Positions 33,783 to 43,287 of a DNA stretch of 64,000 nucleotides are shown piece after piece. The stretch is from Planctomycetaceae bacterium (GTDB taxonomy: Bacteria; Planctomycetota; Planctomycetia; Planctomycetales; Planctomycetaceae). The translations under genes were made by a program, and so were the position numbers. Positions within the stretch are counted from its first letter, which is position 1. Each line of letters begins with the position of its first letter. Where the stretch lies: the NCBI GenBank assembly GCA_020426505.1, contig JAGQPX010000030.1:1-64000 (forward strand). Direction: 5' to 3'. The notes below the pieces were generated by a model. That model did no database searches and was not told where the DNA came from. It saw only the letters and a list, made by a program, of their open reading frames with translations.

Positions 33783-34805
33783 TTATTCGATCAACTCTCC
33801 CGCGAACGGCTCGGACAAGGCCAGCGCGACGACGTGTCGGTACTGCGTCGGCGTGACCGTATTAACGTCAGACGTCGTGCGGATTCGGTCTGCGACTGAC
33901 TGTGTGCTGATGCCGTCTGCATCTCTTTCGGACGTATCGATGCCGACTGTAATCGCGATTGCTGCGGGGAGGCGGTTTTCAATTGTCGAGTCCCAGGTGC
34001 CCGACCATTCGAGGCCGTCCCAGTACTCAAATCTCAGCGAGACAACTTCCGGAGCGAGAATGCGAGCGTGGGTCGCGAGTGTTTCGAGGTCACCCGCATC
34101 GCGTGCTTGTTGCACGAGTGGGCGATCACCCTCCAGCCGTGTAAGGCCGGTCACCGTTCCCATGCGTGGAGCTTCGAGAAGCGAACCCTGATGAGCCGCC
34201 TGTGCGACGAGTCCTGAGAGGCCCGTACTACCTCTCACAGCAAGGAAGTAGTTGACCGCTGCCAGATCGCTGCGGGAAGTCAGTTGTTCGAGACTCTGTC
34301 CAACAACCCGTGACGGTCGACTGATATGCAGCACCAACGTCTGCGAGTCGCCGTAGACGCCGCTGCTAGCATTCGTGAAAGCATCGTCCGTCGACAGGCT
34401 CTCAACGATGATCTCGGCCTCCTCGTCCGCAGCGGCTTGCTCTGAGTCGGCCACATTCTCCTGCGTCACCCACACGACCGAACGGATGTCCGATTCGATC
34501 CGATCGAACAAAGCCCGCACCAACTGGGCCTGCTCCATCTGCTCACGACCAGATGTTGATAGTCGATACGAGATGTTGCTCGCCCCATACACTGCCGCGA
34601 GCAGCACGACACTGAGCCCAAGCGCAACGAGGACTTCGATGAGAGTGAAGCCGTGTCGGGTTGAGGGTTGAGAGTTGAGGGTTGAGGGTCGACGGTGAAT
34701 GGTTGAAAGTCGAAAATCGATGGTCGGACGGGGATGGTCATGCGAACGATCGAGAGATCGACCGTCCATTGCCCACTGCCCACTGCCCACTGCCCATCTT
34801 CTCAC
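33783..34805 (-). CDS. gspJ: Type II secretion minor pseudopilin GspJ with repeat-encoded leader
   Basis: This protein of 340 residues as drawn has a class III prepilin signal RHGFTLIEVLVALGLSVV (cleavage Gly-Phe, Glu at +5) at about residue 53. The mature part has the long GspJ body. The start is a GTG overlapping the gspI stop (GTGA), with an alternative ATG at 34769. Either leaves an unusually long leader of about 40-52 residues, most of it encoded by 7-mer tandems (CAGTGGG and ACCCTCA words at 34658-34797). Usual leaders have 6-15 residues. The leader is removed by prepilin peptidase, so the extension is probably tolerated. GspJ sits at the pseudopilus tip with GspI and GspK. Confidence 0.82.
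   Translation of the reverse strand: MRRWAVGSGQWAMDGRSLDRSHDHPRPTIDFRLSTIHRRPSTLNSQPSTRHGFTLIEVLVALGLSVVLLAAVYGASNISYRLSTSGREQMEQAQLVRALFDRIESDIRSVVWVTQENVADSEQAAADEEAEIIVESLSTDDAFTNASSGVYGDSQTLVLHISRPSRVVGQSLEQLTSRSDLAAVNYFLAVRGSTGLSGLVAQAAHQGSLLEAPRMGTVTGLTRLEGDRPLVQQARDAGDLETLATHARILAPEVVSLRFEYWDGLEWSGTWDSTIENRLPAAIAITVGIDTSERDADGISTQSVADRIRTTSDVNTVTPTQYRHVVALALSEPFAGELIE
34658..34797. repeat. Tandem GAGGGTT and GGGCAGT words inside gspJ leader
   Basis: GGGTTGAGGGTTGAGAGTTG (34658-) and GCCCACTGCCCACTGCCC (34770-) are two sets of 7-base tandem words. A TTGAAAGTCGAAAATCGATGG stretch lies between them. All of it is in frame with gspJ and upstream of the prepilin cleavage site. Confidence 0.65.
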
Positions 34806-35230
34806 TGCGACACCTCCATCCCGGTTGCATCGAGGTACAGCTGCGGATCGCGGACGAGTCGGGTGAGTGTGAACGATGCATCCTGAGTGCCGTTCAGCCG
34901 GTTGTGCGTCGCTGTGACATCGAGTTGCAACAGATCAGCGTGCGGACCGTCGGTAACAGTGAGGCTCCACTGCCAGCGGGCATCATCCGCGAAGGGTTGG
35001 GCTTCAGCCGCGACCATCGGTTCGATGCCGGCGATGATCTCTGCGAGCTTGGTCTCACAGCGGAGGACCGCATCGCTGTTGAGTTGACCATCGCCCGCAG
35101 CGAGGGTGCCGACGTTGATCACCTGTCCAATGGCAGCAATCGCTCCCAGAAAGATGCCCAATGCGAGGAGCACCTCAAACAGTGTGATGCCTCTTCGGTG
35201 ATAAGGGCGGGATCGGTCGGGAGTTCTCAC
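34802..35230 (-). CDS. gspI: Type II secretion minor pseudopilin GspI
   Basis: This 142-residue protein has a short basic leader and the prepilin motif RRGITLFEVLLALGIFLGA (Gly-Ile cleavage, Glu at +5), followed by the compact GspI body. It overlaps gspH upstream by four bases (ATGA) and gspJ downstream by four (GTGA), which implies translational coupling. GspI starts the tip complex of the pseudopilus. Length and gene order match T2SS. Confidence 0.85.
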   Translation of the reverse strand: MRTPDRSRPYHRRGITLFEVLLALGIFLGAIAAIGQVINVGTLAAGDGQLNSDAVLRCETKLAEIIAGIEPMVAAEAQPFADDARWQWSLTVTDGPHADLLQLDVTATHNRLNGTQDASFTLTRLVRDPQLYLDATGMEVSQ

Positions 35231-35856
35231 GGCGTCGCCTCCCGAACAAGTTCGCCGGTGGAGACAGCGCCGGTGAGACCTCGGATGACGACGTCGGTCG
35301 TCCGCTGCTTGTCATCCCTGATGCGAAATGTCCCGTCTGCTGACGTGCCGTTGGCGAAGAACAGCAGTGGCGGCGACCACCCGGTCGTCTCCAACTCGTG
35401 AGCGTCGGGCAGATTGGCAAATGCCTCGCGTGGGAGTCGCTCTGCAAAGGTCTGTGTGAATAGCCGATCGTCCGCCGCTGTGAACTGGCAAGTGTCATCG
35501 ATCTCTCCACTGAGCACAGGATAGACCTGCTGCTGGGGATTGCTCTTCGAGACAGACGTCGTCGAGTCAATGTTTTCCGGTGGATCGAAGGGGATGACCA
35601 CGAATCTCTGCCCGCCGGGCTCATAGCGAAACTGGTAGGTCAACCCGGTGTCGATGGCCTTGATGCGAGTCCCGGCCACAGCCGTCTGTACGTGCAGGGC
35701 CGCATCACGAATGGCCGCCTCACCCATGTAACGTACGATCGAGGGCCACGTGATGCCGATGATGACGGCCATTACGCTCAGGACCAACAACACTTCCAGC
35801 AGGGTGAATCCTCTGCGTGGTTGGTGAATGGTTGATGGTTGATGGTTGATGGACAT
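35227..35856 (-). CDS. gspH: Type II secretion pseudopilin GspH
   Basis: This 209-residue protein has prepilin motif RRGFTLLEVLLVLSVMAVI (Gly-Phe cleavage, Glu at +5) and the GspH/FimT-type C-terminal domain (FRYEPGGQRFVVIPF, then GTFRIRDDKQRTTDVVIRGL at the end). Its first 14 residues (SINHQPSTIHQP) are encoded by a CATCAAC 7-mer tandem (35819-35853). It overlaps gspI by four bases. Confidence 0.85.
   Translation of the reverse strand: MSINHQPSTIHQPRRGFTLLEVLLVLSVMAVIIGITWPSIVRYMGEAAIRDAALHVQTAVAGTRIKAIDTGLTYQFRYEPGGQRFVVIPFDPPENIDSTTSVSKSNPQQQVYPVLSGEIDDTCQFTAADDRLFTQTFAERLPREAFANLPDAHELETTGWSPPLLFFANGTSADGTFRIRDDKQRTTDVVIRGLTGAVSTGELVREATP
35819..35853. repeat. Tandem GGTTGAT words encoding the GspH leader
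   Basis: GGTTGATGGTTGATGGTTGATGG and one variant unit lie at the 5' end of gspH, directly after its ATG. The unit is 7 bases, so successive units shift frame and the peptide shows no simple repeat. The word is related to that at 30281-30316. Confidence 0.65.
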
Positions 35857-35897
35857 CGCCTCACCACGTCGAGTTTACTCACACCGTGTCTTCCACC

Positions 35898-35911
35898 GCT
35901 TGCGGCTTAGC
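35898..35911. repeat. GCTTGCGGCTTAGC word, copy 1 (between gspG and gspH)
   Basis: This 14-mer recurs at 57910-57924, where it has a complementary partner arm. Here the partner arm is missing, so it looks like a half-element or remnant in the 69-bp gap. Confidence 0.5.
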
Positions 35912-35925
35912 ACAACCAGAACGCC

Positions 35926-36399
35926 TCACGCTGAAGCGGGGGTCGTCCAGTTGTTGATGTCGTCGCCGGAGCCGTCGTCGTTCTTCTTGTCTTGACCGGA
36001 GGACCAGATGGCGGGCTTGTCACGGTCGGACTTGCTGTTGGGGTACTCGTAATGCAGCGGCATGCCCCAGGCGTCGAGCGGCATCTCATCCAGCACGGGT
36101 TCAATCGGACGACCGGTCTGAGGGTCGTTGCCGGGGTTGATGAGCGTCTCGATCACTTCGTCGCCTCCCTGCGGGTACTCCCCTTGATTGCTCACGGAAT
36201 AGAGCTTCACCGCCTGCTCCAGACCATGAATGCTGGCCTGTGTGGCCTTGATGTTGGCCGTCTGCTGCTGGCCGAGGAAGCGGGGCACCACCATTGCTGC
36301 GATGACGCCCAGAATGGCGAGCACGATGAGCACTTCGAGCAGCGTAAATCCTGCTCGCGATGCGTGAATGGATGGACGGTCAATTCGGCAGCGAGTCAT
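35926..36399 (-). CDS. gspG: Type II secretion major pseudopilin GspG
   Basis: This 157-residue protein has leader plus RAGFTLLEVLIVLAILGVIAA (Gly-Phe cleavage, Glu at +5), then the GspG body: helix with ATQASIHGLEQAVKLY, GGDEVIETLINPG, LDAWGMPLHYEYP and IWSSGQDKKNDDGSGDDIN. The latter Asp-rich loop is the Ca-binding site of GspG proteins. It polymerises into the pseudopilus that pushes substrates through GspD. The ATG at 36399 is preceded by GAAGGATCAACCC, a good ribosome site. Confidence 0.92.
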   Translation of the reverse strand: MTRCRIDRPSIHASRAGFTLLEVLIVLAILGVIAAMVVPRFLGQQQTANIKATQASIHGLEQAVKLYSVSNQGEYPQGGDEVIETLINPGNDPQTGRPIEPVLDEMPLDAWGMPLHYEYPNSKSDRDKPAIWSSGQDKKNDDGSGDDINNWTTPASA

Positions 36400-36442
36400 G
36401 GGTTGATCCTTCGGTCTTCCTGGGGGGGGTGTTTGCTTGTGG

Positions 36443-36500
36443 GATTTGAGATATCAGATTTCAAAACTGAGATCTCAGATGAGCAATCTCATCTCTGAGT
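36443..36500. repeat. GATTTGAGAT-word dyad between gspF and gspG
   Basis: The segment contains a perfect 12-bp palindrome CTGAGATCTCAG (36467-36478) and further related words (GGGATTTGAGATATCAGATT). A relative with the same words lies at 62588-62650. A CAGGAGCC repeat follows at 36537. Confidence 0.6.
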
Positions 36501-36536
36501 TATGAACCGTGACTGAAAGGGGGTGTGCAATCCCGC

Positions 36537-36558
36537 CTCAGCAGGAGCCTTGCCCTCC
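36537..36558. repeat. CAGCAGGAGCCTTGCCCTCC repeat, copy 2
   Basis: It is nearly the same as 251-273. It lies in the spacer 5' of gspG, just downstream of the gspF stop. Confidence 0.5.
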
Positions 36559-36579
36559 TAAAGGTTTGATCATGTGATT

Positions 36580-37788
36580 CTAAACGACTCCCGAGCTTTG
36601 GAGGATGGGAACCAGCAATGCGACGACCACAAACAGTACGATCGCGGCCATGACGAGGAGCAGCAGTGGCTCCAACATGCGGACGGCGACGTCGAGCTCG
36701 CGGTTGGTGCGGCGTTCGAGGTTGTCCGCGATATCGACCAGCACCTCTTCGAGATTGTTCGCCTCCTCGCCGACGGAGATCATCTCGACAATCTCGGTCG
36801 GAAACTGCTCGCTCGCAGCGAGTGGTTTGGCGAGTGACTTACCTTCGGAGACGTTCTCGGCAGCCTGTTCGATCGCCTTCGTCAGCACGACGTTGCCAGT
36901 CGCGTCCTTGGCGATCCGTAGCGACTGCAGGATCGGGACGCCGTTCTTCAGGAGCGTCCCCAGGATGCGGCAGAAGCGGGCGATCGCGAGGCTCTTGATG
37001 ATGCGACCGAATCCGGCGACGCGCAGTCTCCACGTATCAAGCCGCCAGCGACCTGTCTCGGTTTGCGAGGCCTGTCGCAATCCGATCACCGCAGCGATGA
37101 TCGCTCCGACGACCAGCCACCAGTATTGCTGGGCCCAATCACTGAAGCCGAGCAACGTCGTCGTCGCCCAAGGGAGTTCCCCCCGGCGCGACATCCGTTC
37201 GAAGATCGGCTCGAACTTGGGCACGAAATAGACGAGTAGCACCCCGACGATGATTGTGCCGAACACAAGCAGGAACACCGGATACACCAATGCCCCGATC
37301 ACGCGTCCTTTGAGTTCTTCCTGATGATCGGTGAAGGCAGCGATCCGTTTGAGGACGTCTTCGAGAAATCCGCCTTCCTCGCCAGCGCGGACCATGCTGA
37401 CGACCAGTTCGCCGAACGCCTGCGGATGGGCCTTCATCGCCTCGAACAGCGGCGTGCCATCGGCCACGTGATCACGCACGTCCTCCAGTACGAGTCCCAG
37501 GGCCGGACTGGTCGACTGTTTCTGCAGGAGTTCGAGCGATCGCAACAACGGCACCCCCGACTTCAGCAGGTCAGCCAGTTGTCCGTAGAAGACCGAAAGC
37601 ACACGCGGCTTGACCCTCCGCCCGGCGTATCGCTGCTGTGACTTCGCCTCCTCCGCGAGGTCCACGCTCACCGGAAACAACTGCCGCGACGCCAACGAAG
37701 CCAGCGCATCCTGTTCGCTTGTCGCAGACAGGACCCCGGTCACCTGCTGACCGGAAAGTTCGCGGGCTGTGTATTGAAAGTCAGGCAT
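36580..37788 (-). CDS. gspF: Type II secretion inner-membrane protein GspF
   Basis: This 402-residue polytopic protein has two GspF domains, each with the conserved signature (LLRSLELLQKQS...; SLRIAKDATGNVVLTKAIEQA), and three TM regions (VIGALVYPVFLLVFGTIIVGVLL, QYWWLVVGAIIAAVIGL, and a C-terminal LEPLLLLVMAAIVLFVVVALL). It forms the platform of the T2SS beneath the pseudopilus. Length and topology match the family. A tandem-repeat hairpin lies between it and gspE upstream. Confidence 0.94.
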   Translation of the reverse strand: MPDFQYTARELSGQQVTGVLSATSEQDALASLASRQLFPVSVDLAEEAKSQQRYAGRRVKPRVLSVFYGQLADLLKSGVPLLRSLELLQKQSTSPALGLVLEDVRDHVADGTPLFEAMKAHPQAFGELVVSMVRAGEEGGFLEDVLKRIAAFTDHQEELKGRVIGALVYPVFLLVFGTIIVGVLLVYFVPKFEPIFERMSRRGELPWATTTLLGFSDWAQQYWWLVVGAIIAAVIGLRQASQTETGRWRLDTWRLRVAGFGRIIKSLAIARFCRILGTLLKNGVPILQSLRIAKDATGNVVLTKAIEQAAENVSEGKSLAKPLAASEQFPTEIVEMISVGEEANNLEEVLVDIADNLERRTNRELDVAVRMLEPLLLLVMAAIVLFVVVALLVPILQSSGVV

Positions 37789-37793
37789 GCTGA

Positions 37794-37858
37794 GCGAGTA
37801 GGGAGTAGGGAGTAGGGAGTAGGGAGTAGCTACTTACTATTCGCTACTCCCTACTCGC
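37794..37858. repeat. GAGTAGG tandem with inverted partner between gspE and gspF
   Basis: Five copies of the 7-mer GAGTAGG run from 37796, and the complementary words (GCTACTCCCTACTCGC) follow at 37843-37858. The terminal arms pair at 15 of 16 positions. The repeat fills the gap and replaces any ribosome site for gspF, so gspF may rely on coupling or on a leaderless type of start. Confidence 0.75.
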
Positions 37859-37870
37859 TTGTTCCGATAC

Positions 37871-39553
37871 CTATGTCACGTCTCCTCTTGTGATCCGCAC
37901 CACTTCATCGAGACTTGTGATGCCTACCTTTGCTTTCTCCCACGCTGACTGTCGCAGCGTCATCATGCCTTGACGGAGAGCGTGGTCGCGGATGTCGCCC
38001 GCGGAGGCTCGGTCGACGCAGAGTTTTCGGACGTGCGGGTCGTTCAGCAGGAGTTCGAACACGCCGGTTCGTCCGGTGTAGCCGATGTCGCGGCAATCGC
38101 GGCAGCCGACAGCTCGCCAGAGGCTGTCGACCGGAGAGGTGGCGAGGTCGGGGGGGAGTTTGTCCTGCTCAAGGTGATACTCTTCTCGGCAGTTGGGGCA
38201 AAGTTCGCGGATGAGACGTTGGGCGAGAACCCCTTCGACCGTGCTGGCCACAAGGTACGGCTCGACCCCCATGTCGATCAGTCGCGTGAAGGCACTGGGC
38301 GCGTCGTTCGTGTGGAGAGTGCTGAACACCAGGTGGCCGGTGAGTGAGGCTTGAATCGCACTGCTGGCCGTTTCGCCATCGCGGATTTCGCCGATGAGGA
38401 CCACGTCCGGGTCGTGACGCAGGATTGATCGCAAGCCGGCCGCGAACGTGAGGCCGATTTTGGAGTGCACCTGAATCTGGCTGATGCCGTCCATGTGATA
38501 CTCGACCGGGTCCTCGACCGTGACGATTTTGGTCTCGGGTGATTTGATCTCGTTGAGGGCCGAGTAAAGCGTAGTGGTTTTGCCGGAGCCGGTCGGTCCG
38601 GTCACGAGCACGATACCGTGCGGGAGCGAGATCAATTCATGGAACGGATCGCTGATTTCTGACGGCATGCCCACACTGGCGAGGTCGAAGATCATGCGGC
38701 CTTTGTCGAGCAGACGCAGCACGATGCCTTCACCGTGGATCATGGGGATGATCGACACACGCACATCGACGTCCCGCCCGGAAACGCGAAGCTTGATGCG
38801 GCCGTCCTGAGGCAACCGTTTCTCTGCGATGTTCAGCCGGGACATGATCTTCAGACGAGTCACGATGGCCGAGGCGAAGTGATTGATCTCCGGCGGCACC
38901 GGCTGGGGACGAAGCATGCCGTCGACTCGGTATCGCACGCTGAGTCCCTTCTCTCCCGGCTCGACGTGCACGTCACTCGCCCGTTGCTCAAGGGCTTCGA
39001 TGAGCAGTTCGTTGACAAGCCGAATGACGGACGCAGCTTGGGCTTCCTCGGCCAGTTCGCCAAGTTCGCTCGGCAGTCCTTCGAGGAGTTCGACCCCCTC
39101 TTCGGATCGCTGGGCGACAAGTTCGTTGATCGTGTCACCGCCGACGCCGAGGCTGCCCTTGATGAGGTCGACAATCTCCTGTCGACGGGCGAGCACCGGA
39201 TCAACGCGGCAGCGGCCGAGCGAGCTGAGTTCGTCGAGAGCCTCCAGGTCGAACGGGTCACTGGTGGCGACCTTCACGCGACCATTCGCCTGTTCCAGCG
39301 GCAAAACTTCGTGACGGAAGATGGCTGTCGTGGGGAATCGTGAGATGAGTTCCGCATCGACCTCAAAGTGCTTGAGTTCGATGAATTGCATGCCCAGTTC
39401 GTCCGCCAGAACACGCAGGGCATCCTCTTCCTTGACGATTCCCATCTCGACGAGAATCTGGTCGACCCGTTTGCCGTTGGCCCGAGAGCGCGCAAGCTCC
39501 ATCTGCTGCTGATCGATCAAACCACGTTGCAACAGAAGACCGCCGATCTCCAT
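37871..39553 (-). CDS. gspE: Type II secretion ATPase GspE
   Basis: This 560-residue cytoplasmic ATPase has an N-terminal MshEN domain (about 1-150, [18 protein letters not shown]), then an N2 domain and the RecA-like core. The core has Walker [18 protein letters not shown], the Asp box [19 protein letters not shown], and the His box [16 protein letters not shown] zinc-binding tetracysteine CPNC...CRDC, as in GspE and PilB, sits near the C-terminus. It drives pseudopilus assembly together with GspF and GspL. The start is separated by only two bases from the stop of the upstream secretin-like gene. Confidence 0.95.
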   Translation of the reverse strand: MEIGGLLLQRGLIDQQQMELARSRANGKRVDQILVEMGIVKEEDALRVLADELGMQFIELKHFEVDAELISRFPTTAIFRHEVLPLEQANGRVKVATSDPFDLEALDELSSLGRCRVDPVLARRQEIVDLIKGSLGVGGDTINELVAQRSEEGVELLEGLPSELGELAEEAQAASVIRLVNELLIEALEQRASDVHVEPGEKGLSVRYRVDGMLRPQPVPPEINHFASAIVTRLKIMSRLNIAEKRLPQDGRIKLRVSGRDVDVRVSIIPMIHGEGIVLRLLDKGRMIFDLASVGMPSEISDPFHELISLPHGIVLVTGPTGSGKTTTLYSALNEIKSPETKIVTVEDPVEYHMDGISQIQVHSKIGLTFAAGLRSILRHDPDVVLIGEIRDGETASSAIQASLTGHLVFSTLHTNDAPSAFTRLIDMGVEPYLVASTVEGVLAQRLIRELCPNCREEYHLEQDKLPPDLATSPVDSLWRAVGCRDCRDIGYTGRTGVFELLLNDPHVRKLCVDRASAGDIRDHALRQGMMTLRQSAWEKAKVGITSLDEVVRITRGDVT

Positions 39554-39555
39554 CG

Positions 39556-42500
39556 TTACCTGTCTCCCCGATCTCGCCCGCCGCGTCCACGTCCGAAGTC
39601 ACCACCGCGTCCTCCTCCCTCATCAAATCGAGGCCTGTCACCACCGCGCGAGTCACCGCCGCCAGCACCGCGCTGTCCTCCTTCCCGCAGTTGACGGAAG
39701 AATTCCATGCGTCTACGGAATTCATCGGCTTGTGATGCATCATTGTTATCTGTTCTGCCTGATTGCCCGTTCGATGTCGTGTTTTGCGAAGTCGTCGCGC
39801 TCGTGGAGGACACGGTCACTCGCGGGATGAGTGCACTTAAGGATTGTTGGACGGCTGAAGCGTTCGTGTTCTCCAATCCAACGACCCGCACCGTTCGACG
39901 GGCTTCGCGAGCGGCGTTGTCGACTGACTCGACGAGTTGCTCGATCTCATGGAACACGGCTTCGCTGGACGAAACGATGAGGTTGCTCGTGTTGCGGTCA
40001 ACGCCGATGGTGACTTGCGGTTCCCCGGTCAGGACAACGTCATCTCCCCCGCCACGTCCTCCACGTCCGCCGCCGAGCAACGCGGCCAGACCGGCTCCCG
40101 GATTCGCACCACCCGCTCGTGCAGCCTGAAGTTCCGGCTCATACACGCTTTTGACGATCTCGTAGACTTCGTTGATCTCGGCGTACCGGACCGGGATCAT
40201 TCGGGGGACACGGTCACGCAATGATTCGGTGAGGCCCGACGCATCGAGGACTTCGAGCATGTCACGCACTTCATCGACTCGATAGGTCGGCCCACTGACG
40301 AACAAAGCGTTCAGGCGGACGTCCGGGATGATGCGGAGCGTTTGCGGACCGGTCCCCAGACTGGAGAGACCCGTCATCTGTCCGACGCTCTCGCCGAACG
40401 AGGTGACTCCGCCGGTGAGCATGCTGAGAACGCCCGTCGATGAGGAGTTGCCCTGACTCACGCTGCTGTCGGGGAAGAGTTGTTCGAGCATGGATGCGGC
40501 CTCCGTCGCATCCGCCGATTGCAGCGGGATAACGGTCCAGGTGGTCCGAGGCGGAATCGCCTGAAGCACGTTTTCGAGTAACTGCTCCATCTCATCGAGA
40601 GCCTGTTGATCCTGCGAGATGAGCATGAGATCGCTGCCTGAGACCCGGACGGTCACGGGGGGAGCGTCTGTCGATGCGGTCTCGTCGGTCGGCAGTGCCT
40701 GCGAATCGATCTGGGCGACGTAATTGAGTGGATGACGGGACAGACTCACCGAATCGTCTTCGTCGGCTGAAGTTTGATCGGTTGGAGCCCGCTCTTCGGC
40801 TGGCGGCGGTTCGGGGCTGAGGCGGGGTTCGTCTTCAAGGACGCGCGGGCCGCCCTGGAATCTACCCGGCGGGTTAACCACGCGGATCGACGAGCCCTTT
40901 CGTGCCTTCCAGAGTTGCTCAAGGATGGGAAGTACTTCGGCCGGGTCGCGGCTGCTGAGGTTGAACGTGCGAATGGGGCCACGGTTGGAGCGAGCGGTGC
41001 CCGTGCCGTCTTCGCCAAGATCGGTGAGGACTTGCCGGACCTGGAGAATCTGACTTTCGGTGCCTCGGATCATGACTTGTCGTCCAATCATGTCGGCTTG
41101 AATCGTGGGAGCGTTGTCGCCGTCGCGGATGAACAATCCTTGCAGGGTGAGCACTGCGAGAGTCGGGTCCATGTTCGAGAGAGGGATCACGGAGACCTGT
41201 GTCCCGCCGCCGGCACCGTCGAGTTTGCGGATCAGTTCGCGGACCTCTTCGTGCTGAGCGGGGGTCGCCATGATGTTGATGAGTCCGTTGTGACCGTCTT
41301 CGTTGACCACGATGCCGGGCATCAGGGCGTCGATCGACTTTGTGACCTCACGGGCGTCGGAGTTGGTGACGGCGTATGTAAAAAGGTACGGCTTCTTGCT
41401 CATGAAGCTGCCGGTCGCCTCGACATCGATCGTCTTGACCGCTTCCTCGATGATCTGATGTTCGGACGGCGATGCAGTTGCCAGCAGTCGGTTAGTGCGG
41501 GGGTCTGCGATGATGCGGGCGTTCGACATGTTCGCTGAGCCGATCGCGTCCCGGCTTGACTCCCGGTCACGAGAGCTGCGGTCAAATCGACCGCGATCGG
41601 AAGCAGCACTCACATTCGCGACACCGGTTGAGATGCCAAGCATCTGTTTGATGAGCAACTCGGCCTCTTCGACTGAGATGTTGATGAGTGTGTATGGCCG
41701 GAAGATCTGGTCCGCTGAGCCGGGGGCGACGTTCTGCAGCATCGATTGAATGCGACGGAGGTTGCTGCCAATGTCGGTCACAATCAGCGAATTGGTTGCC
41801 GTCATCCCGACGACTGTTCCCTGCGGCCCCTTGAGCTTTTCGACCTCACTCGCAATCACGTTGACATCAGCCCCGGCGAGCGGGAAGACGACCGTCAGCA
41901 GTTCGTTGCGGCCTCGATCAAGCAGTTCACTCGCGTCGATGGTGGGGACCAGATTGGGAGGGATGCCCTGGTCGATGTTCAGGCTGACCAGGAAGTTGTC
42001 ACGACGCACGAGCACATAGCCTCTGGCCAGGAGATAACCGTTGAGCACGTCGAGCGCTTCGGTGATGGTGTACTGTTTGTTGTCGTAGTGGTTGAACGTG
42101 CCCGGCGGGACGTCATTGAGATCGAGCGTCAGCCCGGCGACGTCCGCGAACCGTTGCAGGACGATGGACCAGGGAGCATAGCGAAAGTTAAACGACAGCT
42201 TGGCTTCGTCGCTCGTCGCTCGTCCCTCCGCACTCAGCTCCCCTCTCTCTGCCGCAAAAGATGCAATCTCGTCGGCTCCCTCCGGCACCTCCATCTCGAA
42301 TGCGGCTAGCTGAGGCGGCGTTTGTGGCGTCGTGGTCGATGTGGTTGCCTGTCCCACGGTGCCTCCAAGTGGGGGACCGAGGCGTTGCTGCCATGTCTGC
42401 TGTTGCTGGGGCGTGAGGACAGCTGCGAGCTTGGCGTTCCATTCCTCGTCGAATTTCTCTCGGTCCTCCCGCGAGGCACGGAAGCCGATCTCTCGACGAG

Positions 42501-43041
42501 CATCATCTCGCTGCTCCAAAAGCTCTGCGACCTGTGACTTTTGTTCGTCGCTTAGACCGATGCTGTCCGCGACCTCTGCCTCACCGATGGCTCGCAAGCC
42601 CTGTCGTTGCAGCGACACCTGTTGGAGCCGGGTCACCTGCTGTTCGTTGAGGATGGTCTTGACCTGCTCCTCGGCTTCCCGCCGTCGCTCGTCGAAGGCG
42701 GCTCGCATTTCCTCGCGGAGAGCCGATCGCTCCTCGTCTGACTCAGCGTTTTGCATCCGCTGAAACAGATCGCCGAATGCACCCCGGTCCTGCATGCTTT
42801 CTGCGAGTTCGTCGAGCTTCTGCTGCTGATCGTCGGTGATCCCAATTTCGGACCGGACCTCGTCATCGCGAAGCGTGCCGAGCATCCCGCCATCACGCCC
42901 GCTTGGACCGCGCCCCCCTCGACCGCCGAATTGGGCCACAGCCGTGTCGGTGACGGATGCCATCAAGAAACAGACGACAAGCATGGTTTCTGTCGTCAGT
43001 CGCGTTCGGACGTGCCAGTCTCGGTCGGTGCGCATGTTCAC
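39556..43041 (-). CDS. Secretin N-domain repeat protein with Spy-like N-terminus and no pore domain
   Basis: This 1161-residue protein has a signal peptide (about 1-40, ending TAVAQFGG). A helical Spy/CpxP-like region follows (about 45-215), with two LTxxQ-type units ([12 protein letters not shown] and [12 protein letters not shown]). Then come an STN/N0 domain ([15 protein letters not shown]) and about six N1-type repeats (for example [49 protein letters not shown]). The C-terminus is an Arg/Gly-rich tail. The secretin barrel signature (VPxLGDIP) seen in the neighbouring gspD is absent. It is the first gene of the operon, two bases before gspE. It may act as a periplasmic scaffold or ring extending the channel. 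I know no named family for it. Confidence 0.75.
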   Translation of the reverse strand: MNMRTDRDWHVRTRLTTETMLVVCFLMASVTDTAVAQFGGRGGRGPSGRDGGMLGTLRDDEVRSEIGITDDQQQKLDELAESMQDRGAFGDLFQRMQNAESDEERSALREEMRAAFDERRREAEEQVKTILNEQQVTRLQQVSLQRQGLRAIGEAEVADSIGLSDEQKSQVAELLEQRDDARREIGFRASREDREKFDEEWNAKLAAVLTPQQQQTWQQRLGPPLGGTVGQATTSTTTPQTPPQLAAFEMEVPEGADEIASFAAERGELSAEGRATSDEAKLSFNFRYAPWSIVLQRFADVAGLTLDLNDVPPGTFNHYDNKQYTITEALDVLNGYLLARGYVLVRRDNFLVSLNIDQGIPPNLVPTIDASELLDRGRNELLTVVFPLAGADVNVIASEVEKLKGPQGTVVGMTATNSLIVTDIGSNLRRIQSMLQNVAPGSADQIFRPYTLINISVEEAELLIKQMLGISTGVANVSAASDRGRFDRSSRDRESSRDAIGSANMSNARIIADPRTNRLLATASPSEHQIIEEAVKTIDVEATGSFMSKKPYLFTYAVTNSDAREVTKSIDALMPGIVVNEDGHNGLINIMATPAQHEEVRELIRKLDGAGGGTQVSVIPLSNMDPTLAVLTLQGLFIRDGDNAPTIQADMIGRQVMIRGTESQILQVRQVLTDLGEDGTGTARSNRGPIRTFNLSSRDPAEVLPILEQLWKARKGSSIRVVNPPGRFQGGPRVLEDEPRLSPEPPPAEERAPTDQTSADEDDSVSLSRHPLNYVAQIDSQALPTDETASTDAPPVTVRVSGSDLMLISQDQQALDEMEQLLENVLQAIPPRTTWTVIPLQSADATEAASMLEQLFPDSSVSQGNSSSTGVLSMLTGGVTSFGESVGQMTGLSSLGTGPQTLRIIPDVRLNALFVSGPTYRVDEVRDMLEVLDASGLTESLRDRVPRMIPVRYAEINEVYEIVKSVYEPELQAARAGGANPGAGLAALLGGGRGGRGGGDDVVLTGEPQVTIGVDRNTSNLIVSSSEAVFHEIEQLVESVDNAAREARRTVRVVGLENTNASAVQQSLSALIPRVTVSSTSATTSQNTTSNGQSGRTDNNDASQADEFRRRMEFFRQLREGGQRGAGGGDSRGGDRPRFDEGGGRGGDFGRGRGGRDRGDR

Positions 43042-43287
43042 CCTTTGTCATTCCCTGTCAGGAACTACTCTGACTACCGTTCGACGGCTTCATTCGTACA
43101 CCGCGAGTCGAAGTTTTTGTTGGACCTGATTCGCAATACGCGTACACTGACGACGGCGGTTGATCTTCGACTGTATCCTATCCGGTTTGTCGCATCCGGG
43201 AGCAGCATCCTGCCGATTTGCCCTCCGGCTTGATTGAGATTCCTGCCCACACAGAGACCTGACCTGTAAAACTGGGACAGTTGGTCC

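Larger units (their letters stand above)
24640..43041 (-). other. Type II secretion-like operon
   Basis: Eleven consecutive minus-strand genes encode secretin-N protein, GspE, F, G, H, I, J, K, a PilM-PilN GspL, a GspM-Ig-GspC fusion, and GspD. Gene order resembles classical T2SS from gspE to gspK, with gspD moved to the end and gspC merged into the gspM-like gene. No prepilin peptidase gene is visible. Overlaps (GspH/I/J) and gaps of up to about 180 bases alternate. Secreted substrates cannot be inferred. Confidence 0.85.

Noticed and set aside
37794-37858. CRISPR-like array
   Set aside because: The units are 7 bases in direct tandem with no spacers; this is a short tandem repeat with an inverted partner.
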